DNA from: MGIIb-O1 sp002457595
GTDB lineage: Archaea > Thermoplasmatota > Poseidoniia > Poseidoniales > Thalassarchaeaceae
Assembly (NCBI GenBank): GCA_045568115.1
Contig: JBJLBO010000001.1
Coordinates: forward strand, 124,001-188,000
Length of the DNA stretch: 64,000 nucleotides
Reading direction: 5' to 3'
The notes under the pieces were generated by a model that saw nothing but the letters and a program-made list of their open reading frames with translations, was not told the DNA's origin and searched no databases. How positions within the stretch are numbered: position 1 is the stretch's first letter; each line of letters opens with the position of its first letter. The position numbers were made by a program, and so were the translations under genes. Below are positions 9,188 through 18,944 of this stretch, piece after piece.

Positions 9188-10672
9188 TCAGTCAGTAAGT
9201 GGATGGCGAAGCACTAAACTTCTAGCAGCTAGAACTTCATCAACTCTACGAACCTTAGTGTCGTGTGGTGCTGTTGTGACAATTTCTGGATCTTCTGCCA
9301 GAATTGTGAGAAAATCTTTCGCGAATTTGTCTAAAACTTCCTTTGATTCAGTCTCAGTTGGTTCAATCATTAGGCACTCCGGAACTATCATTGGGAAATA
9401 CAGAGTTGGAGACATGTAGCCATAATCGAGCAATCTTTTTGCTACATCTTTACCTGAAACTCCTACAGCATCCTTCAGAGGAGTCATGGACAACGTGAAT
9501 TCATGTTTCACTACATCTGCTGGCGCTCCATCTAATGGCATTGCATGGACTCCTTCAGCGCCCTGCATTATCCGGTGACGGAGGTAATTCGCATTGAGGA
9601 CAGCATGTTCGCTCATCTTCTCTAGTTCACGTCCATACCTACGATAGAAGGCCCAAGAACGGATTACTGCGCCGGCATTCCCATGCCATTGTTGAACCTT
9701 GCCGATGCTTTTTTCAGGAGTTCTCCAGAAGTAACGGAACCCATCTCCAACAATACCCCCTCCTTCAGTCTCCTCACGATCAGCCACAGGAGCAGGTAGG
9801 TATGCTGCGAGATGTGACTTGACACCTATCGGTCCACTACCAGGACCACCTCCTCCGTGAGGCTGACTGAAGGTTTTGTGAAGATTGTAGTGTACCGCAT
9901 CGAATCCCATCCGGCCGGGATCTGTTTTGCCAAGTATCGCATTGAAGTTGGCTCCGTCGTAATACATTTGACCACCGGCAGCGTGAACTATCTCAGCAGC
10001 TTGTGCAATCTCAGGCTCAAATATCCCTAATGTGTTAGGATTGGTAACCATCATCGCGGCAGTATCATCCCCAACTGCAGCTCCCAAAGCATCCAAGTCT
10101 AACCGGCCATCAGATCCACTTGGTATCTCAATTACCTCATATCCGCACATTGCTGCAGATGCGGGATTAGTTCCGTGAGCAGAATCAGGAACGATGACTT
10201 TGTCTCTATGACCCTCACCAATGTCACGGTGGTATTCTTGAATACATCTAATTGCAGCAAACTCGCCTTGAGCGCCAGCAACTGGTTGCAACGTGACTTG
10301 ATCCATTCCAGCACATATCTCAAGCATCTCTTGCATCTCAAAGAAGATAGCGAGCAAACCTTGGATTTGATGCTCTGGTTGTAATGGATGAATCCGATCA
10401 ATACCTGGAAGGTTAACAATTCTCTCGTTAACTCTGGGGTTGTGTTTCATTGTGCACGAACCCAATGGATAGAAACCTGTATCTATTCCGAAGTTTCTCT
10501 GTGAAAGCCATGTATAGTGCCTGACGAGTTCCGGTTCACTAGCCCTTGGCCATTCAGGAAGTTTTGATCTGCGTAGAGAAATTGGGATTGTTTTTTCTGC
10601 GCCTTCAAACATAGGAGGGGGCTGAGACCACCCACTTCCAGCCGCTCCATTGAATTCGTAGATATCGCTCAA
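9188..10672 (-). CDS. gcvPB: Glycine dehydrogenase (decarboxylating) subunit 2
   Basis: The PLP-binding subunit of the split P-protein, which decarboxylates glycine and passes the aminomethyl group to the lipoyl arm of GcvH. Its length of 494 residues is normal. Motifs are GFYPLGSCTMKHNPR near residue 66, DSAHGTNPASA at 163-173 and NLHKTFSQPHGGGGPGSG with the Schiff-base Lys266. The start overlaps the stop of gcvPA by 4 bases (ATGA), so translation is probably coupled. The gene ends with two consecutive TGA codons. Confidence 0.97.
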   Translation of the reverse strand: MSDIYEFNGAAGSGWSQPPPMFEGAEKTIPISLRRSKLPEWPRASEPELVRHYTWLSQRNFGIDTGFYPLGSCTMKHNPRVNERIVNLPGIDRIHPLQPEHQIQGLLAIFFEMQEMLEICAGMDQVTLQPVAGAQGEFAAIRCIQEYHRDIGEGHRDKVIVPDSAHGTNPASAAMCGYEVIEIPSGSDGRLDLDALGAAVGDDTAAMMVTNPNTLGIFEPEIAQAAEIVHAAGGQMYYDGANFNAILGKTDPGRMGFDAVHYNLHKTFSQPHGGGGPGSGPIGVKSHLAAYLPAPVADREETEGGGIVGDGFRYFWRTPEKSIGKVQQWHGNAGAVIRSWAFYRRYGRELEKMSEHAVLNANYLRHRIMQGAEGVHAMPLDGAPADVVKHEFTLSMTPLKDAVGVSGKDVAKRLLDYGYMSPTLYFPMIVPECLMIEPTETESKEVLDKFAKDFLTILAEDPEIVTTAPHDTKVRRVDEVLAARSLVLRHPLTD

Positions 10673-12036
10673 GAAACCACCTCCTCAATCCAAGAACTGA
10701 GTGCATCAACTAATGCATCAATATCTGACTTACTAGTTCTTTCATCGCAACCAATTAGAAGGTGTGAAGACTTCGAGTTCCACCATTCTCCAATATCGAA
10801 GCCACCCAGAACTCCTCTATCATCCATGAATAATAGAGCATCACTGGCGAGACCTGGTAATTTGACAGAAAATTCTCTGAAATTAGGCATACTAGGAGAT
10901 ACTAGTTCGACATTTTCAATTGAAGAAATTGCTTTCTTTGCTGCCTCTGTGGATGCTGCCACACGTAATGCTAGACGCTCTAGACCTTCGGGTCCTAAGA
11001 GAGCCATGTGCATAGCACCCATCAAAGCGATTAATGTTTCATTAGAACAAATGTTTGAAGTTGCACGATGACGACGAATATGTTGTTCACGTGTTGAAAG
11101 AGTCAGTGTGAAAGCATCACGTCCATCCTCATCCAGAGTCTTTCCAACAATACGACCGGGCATCTGGCGAAGGTACTCCATATTACAGGCGAATAATCCG
11201 TAAATTGGCCCACCAGCGGTTGGACCGATTCCGAAAGGCTGGCCCTCTCCAACAACAATATCCGCCCCATAATTCCCAGGTGCCTCAACAATACCTAGCG
11301 ATACCGCATCAACACCAACGATTAACGCGGTATGCTCTCCTATGATTTCCTTCAATTGTGTGATTCCCTCATCTAACTGGCCAAAGGCATTGGGCTGCTC
11401 AACATATACAGCGCAAGCACCGGCTGCAACATGTGCAGCCTCAAGATCAATTTGGCCGTCTTCGCCATGCTCAAGAATACGCAATTCAATTCCACCGCCT
11501 TGTGTGTAATTCTCAATCACTGAAAATCGGTGAGGTGGTACAAACTGTGAAACATAAACAACTCCTTTTTGCTCGGCCTTACGACCCTTGACTCTGACCG
11601 CACAGGTGATTGCTTCTGCGGCTGATGTGCTGGCATCATACATCGAGACATTGGATACAGGAAGAGCAACTAATTCTGAAATCATTGTTTGGAACTCCCA
11701 CATAGCCTGTAGCATTCCTTGAGATACTTCTGGTTGGTAAGGAGTGTAAGCCGTAAGGAACTCTCCTCTAGTGGCTAACATCCCAACCATAGTAGGAACA
11801 AAGTTTCGAGCCAATCCAGTTGATAGAAATGATGGGCGTGAATCTAAGTCGATGTTTACCCCCAACAAACGTTGTGCATCAGCTAGAATTTCCTCCTCTG
11901 ATTGAGGCTCGGGTAATGGAAGAACTTCAGTTCTGCGAACCTCCTCAGGGATGTCCGAGAATAAATCATCAATGGATGAAAGACCCATCTCTTTCAGCAT
12001 CTCATTCTCGCGACCTAGATTCGGAAGTTGGTCCAT
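10669..12036 (-). CDS. gcvPA: Glycine dehydrogenase (decarboxylating) subunit 1
   Basis: The 455-residue partner of gcvPB in the two-subunit P-protein of bacteria and archaea. Characteristic stretches are FLSTGLARNFVPTMVGMLA, FLTAYTPYQPEVSQGMLQA, NVSMYDASTSAAEA and GEGQPFGIGPTAGGP. The fold is the aspartate aminotransferase type, with no PLP lysine in this half. It is the first gene of gcvPA-gcvPB and is read divergently from the SDR-like gene at 12167. A small inverted repeat lies about 16 bases before its start. Confidence 0.97.
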   Translation of the reverse strand: MDQLPNLGRENEMLKEMGLSSIDDLFSDIPEEVRRTEVLPLPEPQSEEEILADAQRLLGVNIDLDSRPSFLSTGLARNFVPTMVGMLATRGEFLTAYTPYQPEVSQGMLQAMWEFQTMISELVALPVSNVSMYDASTSAAEAITCAVRVKGRKAEQKGVVYVSQFVPPHRFSVIENYTQGGGIELRILEHGEDGQIDLEAAHVAAGACAVYVEQPNAFGQLDEGITQLKEIIGEHTALIVGVDAVSLGIVEAPGNYGADIVVGEGQPFGIGPTAGGPIYGLFACNMEYLRQMPGRIVGKTLDEDGRDAFTLTLSTREQHIRRHRATSNICSNETLIALMGAMHMALLGPEGLERLALRVAASTEAAKKAISSIENVELVSPSMPNFREFSVKLPGLASDALLFMDDRGVLGGFDIGEWWNSKSSHLLIGCDERTSKSDIDALVDALSSWIEEVVS

Positions 12037-12051
12037 GAGAGAGCACCTGAG

Positions 12052-12062
12052 CGCCTTAGGCG
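12052..12062. promoter_or_regulatory. Short inverted repeat before gcvPA
   Basis: The arms are cgcc and ggcg with a 3-base centre, in the 130-base divergent region between gcvPA and the SDR-like gene. The 4-bp arms are weak evidence on their own; it is listed because the same design occurs upstream of other genes here. I see no convincing TATA box for gcvPA. Confidence 0.2.
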
Positions 12063-12166
12063 AGTCCTCTGTGGCATAACGAGTGCTTCAATAGTTCTAC
12101 GAGCAAATCAACACCTTCACCAGAAACACTCTTAGGTCTGAAGAAGGAGAGAGTATTAGTGATGGA

Positions 12167-13012
12167 ATGAAGGTAGCAGTCAGCGCCCCCGACCACTTTG
12201 TTGCTCCGTACATCATGGAGATGCTTGGAGACTCTGCCGTTCCAATCACTGCAGAGGCAATGGAAAACACTCTTGTTCTAGATGCATTGCTCACTTCTTG
12301 TAATGCGATTATCCACATTAACTCAAAGCCAGCAGATGGCTCACTTGGTAGAGATGACCGAGAAATTCTTCTGAAAATGAGAGAACAATCACGGCCTATT
12401 CTTGAAGCAGTAAACAGGCATGGTGAGTTGCACCTAATCATCGTTGGAACACTCAGAGTTCACCCACAATGGACACCTGGCGAACCCTACTATGGTTACG
12501 ACTCAACCCTTGCACCACGAGATGTAGCAGCCGAGGGACAATTATGGATGGAAGAAGCGGCTCTCGAGAGAGCACAGGCAGAACGGCCAGTTAGTATCAT
12601 TCGGGCATCAAATGTACAAGGAGTATTATTGGATGGCTCTGAGGCTAATGGACTTCTGCACAGATGGTCTATGGAATCAATGATGGGATGGGTAAATGTC
12701 CCTGGTGACGGAAACGGAATCAAAGATTTTGTTCATGTACAAGATTTGGTTGCAGTTATTGGTGCCGTCTTAGAAAACCCCCCTCCTACTAGAGAGAGCA
12801 TGTCTGTTGGTTCTGGAAAAGGAATATCAATGCTAGATCTAGCGGCAATTTACAATCAAAAAACCGGCTGTGAAACCGAATTAGCACAGGACGAGTCACA
12901 AGAGGTTTTCGGAGTTGTTGACGCTAGAGATTTAGAAATGAGATTGGGGTTCTCCCCTCAGATTAGTCTCGATGAAATGATTGAAGAAGCATTTGAATTC
13001 GCAGGTCACTGA
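12167..13012 (+). CDS. Extended SDR / NAD-dependent epimerase-like protein with degenerate active site
   Basis: A 281-residue protein with the outline of an extended short-chain dehydrogenase: AIIHINSKPA after the second strand, HLIIVGTLRVHP, SIIRASNVQG and a C-terminal part with FVHVQDLVAVIGAVLENPP and MLDLAAIYNQKTG. The usual N-terminal GxxGxxG loop is absent (MKVAVSAPDHFVAP), and no YxxxK catalytic pair is seen where expected (PYYGYDSTLAPRDVAAEG). It may therefore bind a nucleotide or sugar without redox chemistry. The 3' end overlaps the convergent EF-hand gene by 7 bases. The substrate is unknown. Confidence 0.75.
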   Translation: MKVAVSAPDHFVAPYIMEMLGDSAVPITAEAMENTLVLDALLTSCNAIIHINSKPADGSLGRDDREILLKMREQSRPILEAVNRHGELHLIIVGTLRVHPQWTPGEPYYGYDSTLAPRDVAAEGQLWMEEAALERAQAERPVSIIRASNVQGVLLDGSEANGLLHRWSMESMMGWVNVPGDGNGIKDFVHVQDLVAVIGAVLENPPPTRESMSVGSGKGISMLDLAAIYNQKTGCETELAQDESQEVFGVVDARDLEMRLGFSPQISLDEMIEEAFEFAGH

Positions 13013-14952
13013 GCGTTAAGCTCTAGTCTTTTGCGAATCCCATTCCATTTGTGAACACTAACAACTATTGCAAGTTCACTATGTGAGCGAATATCACTGA
13101 CGTCATAATCTGGTTTCAAGTGAATCTCGACTTCACCCACTCCGTCTATCTTTCCAATAACAGTTTGACCGCCTCGATATGCATCATCAAGACCAATTGA
13201 AAAGGTCCTCTCTATTTTTTCAACTTGTAACATAACAGAAGTTTCCTTACCTTCTGTTTCAGCAATAATTGCCTGTTGGTCATTCAAGAATCTAGCTTCA
13301 TTGAGGATAGTAGAAACTTGTGAAAGGTCCAGTGAAGAGGCCTCAGATACTACAGAAGTGGAGGGATCAGGTGTTTCAGAAATTACAGAACTTGATACAG
13401 AAGAACCCGTGACTTCTTGTCTCGATTTGCTGCGAGAATAAACCTCGGGAGAATCGGGAACCGAAACGCGATCAGGGACATTGACTCGATCTGGAGTTTC
13501 TACGTGATGTTTATTATGCCACTCAGATGATGATTCCTGACTCGGAGTTTCTACCTTATGAGTATCATGCCATTCCTGAGAGGATTGATATCTAGATTCC
13601 GCGCTGCCTCTGATTTCTCCGACTGCTGTTTCAACAGTTCGATCAGCAACATTTCTAATCACAGCATCAACTGCAGCTTCCTGAGGCGTCTGCATGTCTA
13701 TGCTTGTCGAATTCGCAACAATCGCCGCAGTTGTCCCTCCAACAAGACCCGCTACTGCGGCCCCCTTAGCCAAATCTGCCGCTTCGGGTATATGAGCTCG
13801 CGTAGCCAATACCATTTCTTCTGCCTTTTCAGCCCAAATATTCCGTGCTGATGCTTGCATAAAGAAGGGGAGTTTTTGGATTCTTTCTTCGACATGGAAA
13901 TCAGCAACTTGCCTCGCCTCTTGTATGGTTAATTCAGGATTATTAGCCACTGCCTCCACTCTTAATGCAATATCACTGACAAAATTCTCTTCGGAAAAAT
14001 TCTCATTCAATGATTCAACTGGAGCAAGAAGAGGCACCACATTGAATTCCACATATGCCAACTCACTCCCACCCTCATCCTTGTCATGAAGTCTAATAGT
14101 CCAATCACCCAACCCTGGATTAGGGAATGAAAATTCTCCAATTGTTGCCCCTTGAAGGTACTTGTAACTAACATCATGCTCGTCATTCACAGCCTCATCA
14201 CCATGTGGAATTTCAGCAGGAATGACCCCAATCCAAGCATCATGAGACATCTCAGGGACTGTGAAATCAAGGACTATTTCTTCATTAGAATAAAAGTTAG
14301 ATTTGGCGATTTCAAGGCGAATTGCGGATGTATTTTCATCACTAGCCTCTGAGGGGCTGACGGTTGGCTCATCTCCAGTCATACTAATTGTTAATTGTCC
14401 AACTCCAACCCATCTTCTAGTTCCAATTGGAATTTTTCCACCTGATGCTCTAGTCCATCCACCACGATACCAATCGTTGTGGCCATCTTGTTCACGGTCA
14501 TCAAGATTCCAAGAACTGGCTGAAGTATTAGCATTTGTGAAATACATTCGATTACCATTTGATTTCTTGAACCACGGCATGCCATTTATCAGGTCTGATT
14601 GTCTCGAATAAGAACCATTGTAGGCCGGATTAGAATGACCTGAAATTTGTATGCCGCCAACTTCTCCTTCAGCCACAGGAGAATCCCCCCGATCGATTAA
14701 TGCGTACAATTCTGCTAATTCTAGAGAACCATTATTGTCACCATCTAGAACACCAAATACAGCACGAATTATTGGTTCTGGAGCACTTTGTCCTGTAATC
14801 GCAGATAATGCTGTTCGAAATTCTTGAAGATCTAGAGAACCGTTTCCATCGGCATCATACTTTTCAAATACCATTTCTGCAGTATATCCCTTATCTGCTA
14901 GAATTTCCTGAAGCTTTTTGATAGCAACTGCTTCGAAATTTCGGCTTGCCAT
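13006..14952 (-). CDS. EF-hand protein with a large uncharacterised C-terminal region
   Basis: A 648-residue protein. Two complete EF-hand loops are visible at residues 33-44 (DADGNGSLDLQE) and 70-81 (DGDNNGSLELAE), spaced as a calmodulin-like pair. Residues ~100-185 form a Trp/Asn-rich module with YNGSYSRQSDLINGMPWFKK. Residues ~210-305 look like an Ig-type beta domain (IVLDFTVPEMSHDAWIGVIP). A helical Ala-rich part and a Ser-rich linker with two imperfect copies of EWHxxHxVETP follow, then a C-terminal domain. No signal peptide is visible, so it is probably intracellular. The function is unknown; calcium binding is inferred from the loops. Confidence 0.8.
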   Translation of the reverse strand: MASRNFEAVAIKKLQEILADKGYTAEMVFEKYDADGNGSLDLQEFRTALSAITGQSAPEPIIRAVFGVLDGDNNGSLELAELYALIDRGDSPVAEGEVGGIQISGHSNPAYNGSYSRQSDLINGMPWFKKSNGNRMYFTNANTSASSWNLDDREQDGHNDWYRGGWTRASGGKIPIGTRRWVGVGQLTISMTGDEPTVSPSEASDENTSAIRLEIAKSNFYSNEEIVLDFTVPEMSHDAWIGVIPAEIPHGDEAVNDEHDVSYKYLQGATIGEFSFPNPGLGDWTIRLHDKDEGGSELAYVEFNVVPLLAPVESLNENFSEENFVSDIALRVEAVANNPELTIQEARQVADFHVEERIQKLPFFMQASARNIWAEKAEEMVLATRAHIPEAADLAKGAAVAGLVGGTTAAIVANSTSIDMQTPQEAAVDAVIRNVADRTVETAVGEIRGSAESRYQSSQEWHDTHKVETPSQESSSEWHNKHHVETPDRVNVPDRVSVPDSPEVYSRSKSRQEVTGSSVSSSVISETPDPSTSVVSEASSLDLSQVSTILNEARFLNDQQAIIAETEGKETSVMLQVEKIERTFSIGLDDAYRGGQTVIGKIDGVGEVEIHLKPDYDVSDIRSHSELAIVVSVHKWNGIRKRLELNAQ

Positions 14953-15024
14953 GACTACTTCTCCGATGTTCTGTATACCCTTCTACCCAATAGCATTACG
15001 CCGTCACCGTTGTAAAAATAATTA

Positions 15025-16176
15025 CTAAACAAAAGGAGGTTGTACGACTTCAGCCCTTACTCTACGGCGAGAACTGGCCTGAATCCAAACTTCATCGCCC
15101 ACTTGCACATCATCAAGATATGCCATAGCAATCCCAGTTCTGGATAAAGATGGAGACGGCCCTCCACTTGTTACATACCCAACTAGTATTGAATCATCAG
15201 AATCGGATTTTAAAACGCGATGGCCAAGGCGTGGAGAAGGACCTCTATCAAGGCATTTCAGACCACGCCAACGTGAGCCAGATTCAAGAGATTCTGCAAC
15301 GCGTTGACGGCCTACAAAATCATGCTCCATATCCAAACCGAATGGAACAGCGGTCTCAGCTGTGTCACGAGATAGGAAATTACTGGGCAGAGATTCGTCT
15401 TCATGTAATCCCAAACCGGGCCAGAGAAAATCTTGCCCCGATAGTAAATATCCCTTTTCTAACCGAAGAGTATCTCTTGCTCCAAGTCCTACAGGAACAA
15501 GCCCATGTGACTTTCCACCCTCAATTAAAGCACTCCAGAGTTTAGGGGCCTGTTCATTTGGAACAAAAATCTCAACACCCTTCTCACCCGTATATCCAGT
15601 ACCCTGAATCCATCCACTTACACCCAAATCATTAACCATAATCTCACTACATTTGAATCGGCCAACCATATTTTCTTGGCCAAGGACTTCACCAATTATA
15701 GCAGGTGCTGTAGGGCCTTGGACTGCGATGATACTGGTTTGATCTGACAAATCAACAATCTCAACAGAGCCATCCTTTGGTAGTAATTTTTGAAACCAAT
15801 CCCACATAGTAGATATCATCGAGGCATTTGGAACCCCAAGTATTTCTGAATCCGATTTCACAGCGAATATCATATCGTCAATTATTCGACCATCATGATC
15901 GAGGAAATGTGTATAGCCACAACGAGAAGGAGTGAAGGAAGATATTCGCTGAGTTGAAATATCCTCAAGCCAATCAGAGACTTTGGAGCCTTTGAATGCG
16001 AAGAAACCCATATGCGACACATCAAACATCCCTGCAGCAGAACGGCAAGAGAGATGTTCTTCCTGGATTGAAGAATACCAAATCGGCAATTCAAAACCAT
16101 GGAAATCTACGAGCTTCGCACCCGCTTCCACATGGCAATCAAACAATGCTGTGCGCACCGGGTTACCGCTCGTCAC
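15025..16176 (-). CDS. gcvT: Glycine cleavage system T protein (aminomethyltransferase)
   Basis: The T protein transfers the methylene group from aminomethyl-lipoyl GcvH to tetrahydrofolate and releases ammonia. The 383 residues show the hallmarks GMFDVSHMGFFAFKG, VQGPTAPAI, GYTGEKGVEIFV and GLGARDTLRLEKGYLL, and a C-terminal barrel with GYVTSGGPSPSL. The start appears to be a GTG at 16176; no better ATG precedes the DCHVEAGAKLVDFHGFELP region. It is separated from gcvPAB by the SDR and EF-hand genes and is divergent from the TFB gene, with about 88 bases between starts. Confidence 0.96.
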   Translation of the reverse strand: MTSGNPVRTALFDCHVEAGAKLVDFHGFELPIWYSSIQEEHLSCRSAAGMFDVSHMGFFAFKGSKVSDWLEDISTQRISSFTPSRCGYTHFLDHDGRIIDDMIFAVKSDSEILGVPNASMISTMWDWFQKLLPKDGSVEIVDLSDQTSIIAVQGPTAPAIIGEVLGQENMVGRFKCSEIMVNDLGVSGWIQGTGYTGEKGVEIFVPNEQAPKLWSALIEGGKSHGLVPVGLGARDTLRLEKGYLLSGQDFLWPGLGLHEDESLPSNFLSRDTAETAVPFGLDMEHDFVGRQRVAESLESGSRWRGLKCLDRGPSPRLGHRVLKSDSDDSILVGYVTSGGPSPSLSRTGIAMAYLDDVQVGDEVWIQASSRRRVRAEVVQPPFV

Positions 16177-16264
16177 GAACTAAACCAACCACAACAGGTG
16201 CAAGAATGGTTCGGGAAGACAACTTCGGTTCAATATCATTATTTTGAAGACAAGAGGAATAAAC

Positions 16265-17341
16265 ATGAGGGAGTTAGTATTAAATAATAGAAGCCCTACT
16301 ATACAACTGCGAGTTGATAAGATGGAAAGACGTACTAAGAGCCGGGGCGCACGAAAGAAGAGCACTTCTACAGCCACTAATAGGAGAGAAGAGTTCTCTC
16401 CTAGTTCTAGGCCATCTCGTGCACGAAACACCGAAGCTGTGTCTGGTGCATGCAAAATTTGTGCAAGTGATGAATGGGATACTGATGTCACCCGTGGTGA
16501 AACCACATGTTCAGTTTGCGGATATGTTGCTGCAGAGAATATGATTGACCCCGGTGCTGAATGGGTCAACCACTCACAAGGTACAGATCGTAGCCGGGTT
16601 GGAGCGCCCACGACACTTACTCTCTCAGACAAAGGCCTCTCAAGTGAAATTAGTCGAATTGACCTGACTTCAGGTGCTGCCAAGCGTCATGGAATGAGTG
16701 GGAAGCAAGCTAGAGAGTGGAGGCGACGTCAGCGAATTGATCAGCGTAGTAAGACTCGTGATTCAAGGGCACGTAATTTGACGAAGGCTATGCAATTTAT
16801 CCGCGATCGTGGAAACTTACCGCCTCAAATCGAACAGCAGGCGGCTTCTCTATATCGGAAATCGGTAGAAAATGGCTTAGTTACTGGGAGAAGTATTCGT
16901 GGAGTTTCTGCTGCTTGTGTTTACATTGCTGCTAGAGAAGCGAAAATCCCGAGGCGTATTGAAGACATTGGCGAAGCATTTGACATGCGAAGTGAAGTCG
17001 AAGAAAAGGAATTGAAGCGGACTATTCGATTGGTTGCCCGTAATTTAGGGACACATCACATAACTGGTCCTGAAGAATACTTTGAGAGATTTCACTCAGA
17101 ATTGCAGCTACCTCCTTCAGTTTTAGGAGCTACTCGAGACATTTGGAAGAAAGTCGGAGAGAATCTTTCTTGGCAAGGCAAAAAGCCCTCCGGTATTGCT
17201 GGTGTGATTCTTTACAGAGCTTCACAAGAAAGTACATCACCACGTACTCAAAGTGAAGTATGCAAGGTTTCTGGGATTAGTGAAGTCACCCTTAGAGGGC
17301 TGCTCAAGATTCTCAATGAATTATACCCTTCAGCAGTCTAG
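16265..17341 (+). CDS. tfb: Transcription initiation factor IIB
   Basis: Archaeal TFB bridges TBP on the TATA box and RNA polymerase. I chose the ATG at 16265, which has gagga about 7 bases upstream; an in-frame TTG lies at 16244. After a basic N-terminal extension of ~55 residues comes the zinc ribbon with two CxxC pairs (ACKICAS and TTCSVCGY), then the reader/linker region with IDPGAEWVNH. Two cyclin-like repeats follow (around 150-240 and 250-355; for example SIRGVSAACVYIAAREA and KPSGIAGVILYRAS). The N-terminal extension is longer than in most TFBs, which may mark one of several paralogues in this genome. Confidence 0.95.
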   Translation: MRELVLNNRSPTIQLRVDKMERRTKSRGARKKSTSTATNRREEFSPSSRPSRARNTEAVSGACKICASDEWDTDVTRGETTCSVCGYVAAENMIDPGAEWVNHSQGTDRSRVGAPTTLTLSDKGLSSEISRIDLTSGAAKRHGMSGKQAREWRRRQRIDQRSKTRDSRARNLTKAMQFIRDRGNLPPQIEQQAASLYRKSVENGLVTGRSIRGVSAACVYIAAREAKIPRRIEDIGEAFDMRSEVEEKELKRTIRLVARNLGTHHITGPEEYFERFHSELQLPPSVLGATRDIWKKVGENLSWQGKKPSGIAGVILYRASQESTSPRTQSEVCKVSGISEVTLRGLLKILNELYPSAV

Positions 17342-17357
17342 TTATGGCATTGACGTC

Positions 17358-18902
17358 TCAATTATAAGATGGTTTTCGGATTTCATCAAACCAAGTGTTA
17401 ACACCATTCCAATCTGGTTCAACGCCCATATCCGCACAAATCATCTTAGCAGAGATTCGGCCACTTTCAAAAATAGTTGGAAGGCCGCTGCCTGGATGAG
17501 TGCCACCACCTACTAGATACAATTGATTTAATTCTTCAAATTTATTCTGCGGGCGACGCCATAACATCTGATCAAGCCCATGTGCGAGATTGAAAACAGC
17601 ACCTTTGTAGATATCTCTAGATGCCCAATCATCAGGAGTAATGATGGTTTCAGAAATAATATGTTGATTGAGATTTGGGAAACCCAATTTCTCCATCTGC
17701 CTGATTATTAAATCTCTATATTCATGCTTAATTTCTTTCCAATTTATAGTAGGATGTGTGTTACAAATCGGTACTAGAACATAGAGGGTAGAATGGCCTT
17801 CTGGAGCTAGGGATGAGTCAGTGACACATGCGTTTTGAACGTATAAGGAAGGGTCATCCCAAGTGACTTTATGCTCAGTAATATCTTGCAAATTTCCTTG
17901 GTAATCCTTAGAGGCATATATCTGATGGTGAGGTGTGTCAAACTTCTTGTCTATCCCCAAATAAAGCATAAATGTAGAACAGGAATATGACTTCTGTTCC
18001 AATTTTTCATCAGACCATCGACGACGAAGGGCATCTGGAATCAAACCTTTCATCCCAGTCGCAAAATCAACATTCATGACAAATCTATCAGCAGTATAAT
18101 CACCATTATCAGTTCTTGCTCCGATTACCTTCTTACCATCAAAAATGAATTTTGTAACAGGTTCATTCAGTATTATTTCAACACCCATGTCTCGCGCGAT
18201 TTTAGCCATTTTTTCAGTGATTGTACCTAGCCCTCCCTTTGCATGAAATATTCCATGTTCATATTCAAGATAGGCTAGAATTGTGAATAAACTAGGAGCT
18301 TGGAATGGACTCATGCCTAGATATTTTGTTTGGAATGACATCGCTAACTGAAGTCTCTCATCGGTGAATGATTTGGAAAGGTCAGATGAAACACTTCTCC
18401 ATGGCCTTAGTACCTTTGAGACACGTAATGCCCTACGGCTAAGTAAATCGGAAGGGCCACTCCAAGGAGTGTTAAGGCAATTCTTCGATAATCGAAGTTT
18501 CCTTCTATTATCCTCAATATATGATAGGAACCCATTAGCCTCTTTTTCCCCACACAACTGGCTTATCTGTTCAGTCATCGAATCTAGATTTGTGGTTGCG
18601 TCAAGGCTTCCTCCTGCACCGAAAATAATTCGATAATTTGGATCAAGAGGAATAAGTCCCAATTCATCATGGGCATCAAGACCTATTGCTTGAAATATTT
18701 CTTCAATGATTTCTGTATAGTGAAAGAATGTAGGCCCTGTGTCAAACCTATAATTATCCTTCTCAAATACTCGTGTCCGACCACCGACGCCATCTGATTT
18801 CTCAAGTATAGTCACCTTGATACCTGCTTTCGCTAAGAGTAATGAGCAAGCCAGACCACCAGGTCCTGCTCCAACAATCAACACATCACGGCTCGTGGAC
18901 AC
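17358..18902 (-). CDS. crtI: Phytoene desaturase (CrtI-family) carotenoid oxidoreductase
   Basis: A FAD enzyme of 514 residues for desaturation in carotenoid synthesis. The dinucleotide-binding motif GAGPGGLACSLLLAKAG starts at residue 11, followed by EKSDGVGGRTRVF and RFDTGPTFF, as in CrtI. The C-terminal FAD signature reads LVGGGTHPGSGLPTIFESGR. The exact step (phytoene, lycopene or related) cannot be read from the sequence. Carotenoids in planktonic archaea can feed retinal synthesis for rhodopsins, but no rhodopsin or other crt gene is in this window. Confidence 0.9.
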   Translation of the reverse strand: MSTSRDVLIVGAGPGGLACSLLLAKAGIKVTILEKSDGVGGRTRVFEKDNYRFDTGPTFFHYTEIIEEIFQAIGLDAHDELGLIPLDPNYRIIFGAGGSLDATTNLDSMTEQISQLCGEKEANGFLSYIEDNRRKLRLSKNCLNTPWSGPSDLLSRRALRVSKVLRPWRSVSSDLSKSFTDERLQLAMSFQTKYLGMSPFQAPSLFTILAYLEYEHGIFHAKGGLGTITEKMAKIARDMGVEIILNEPVTKFIFDGKKVIGARTDNGDYTADRFVMNVDFATGMKGLIPDALRRRWSDEKLEQKSYSCSTFMLYLGIDKKFDTPHHQIYASKDYQGNLQDITEHKVTWDDPSLYVQNACVTDSSLAPEGHSTLYVLVPICNTHPTINWKEIKHEYRDLIIRQMEKLGFPNLNQHIISETIITPDDWASRDIYKGAVFNLAHGLDQMLWRRPQNKFEELNQLYLVGGGTHPGSGLPTIFESGRISAKMICADMGVEPDWNGVNTWFDEIRKPSYN

Positions 18903-18944
18903 CCCCCCTCTGAAGCATGGCGAGAGAGGGGGGATTTGTAATCA

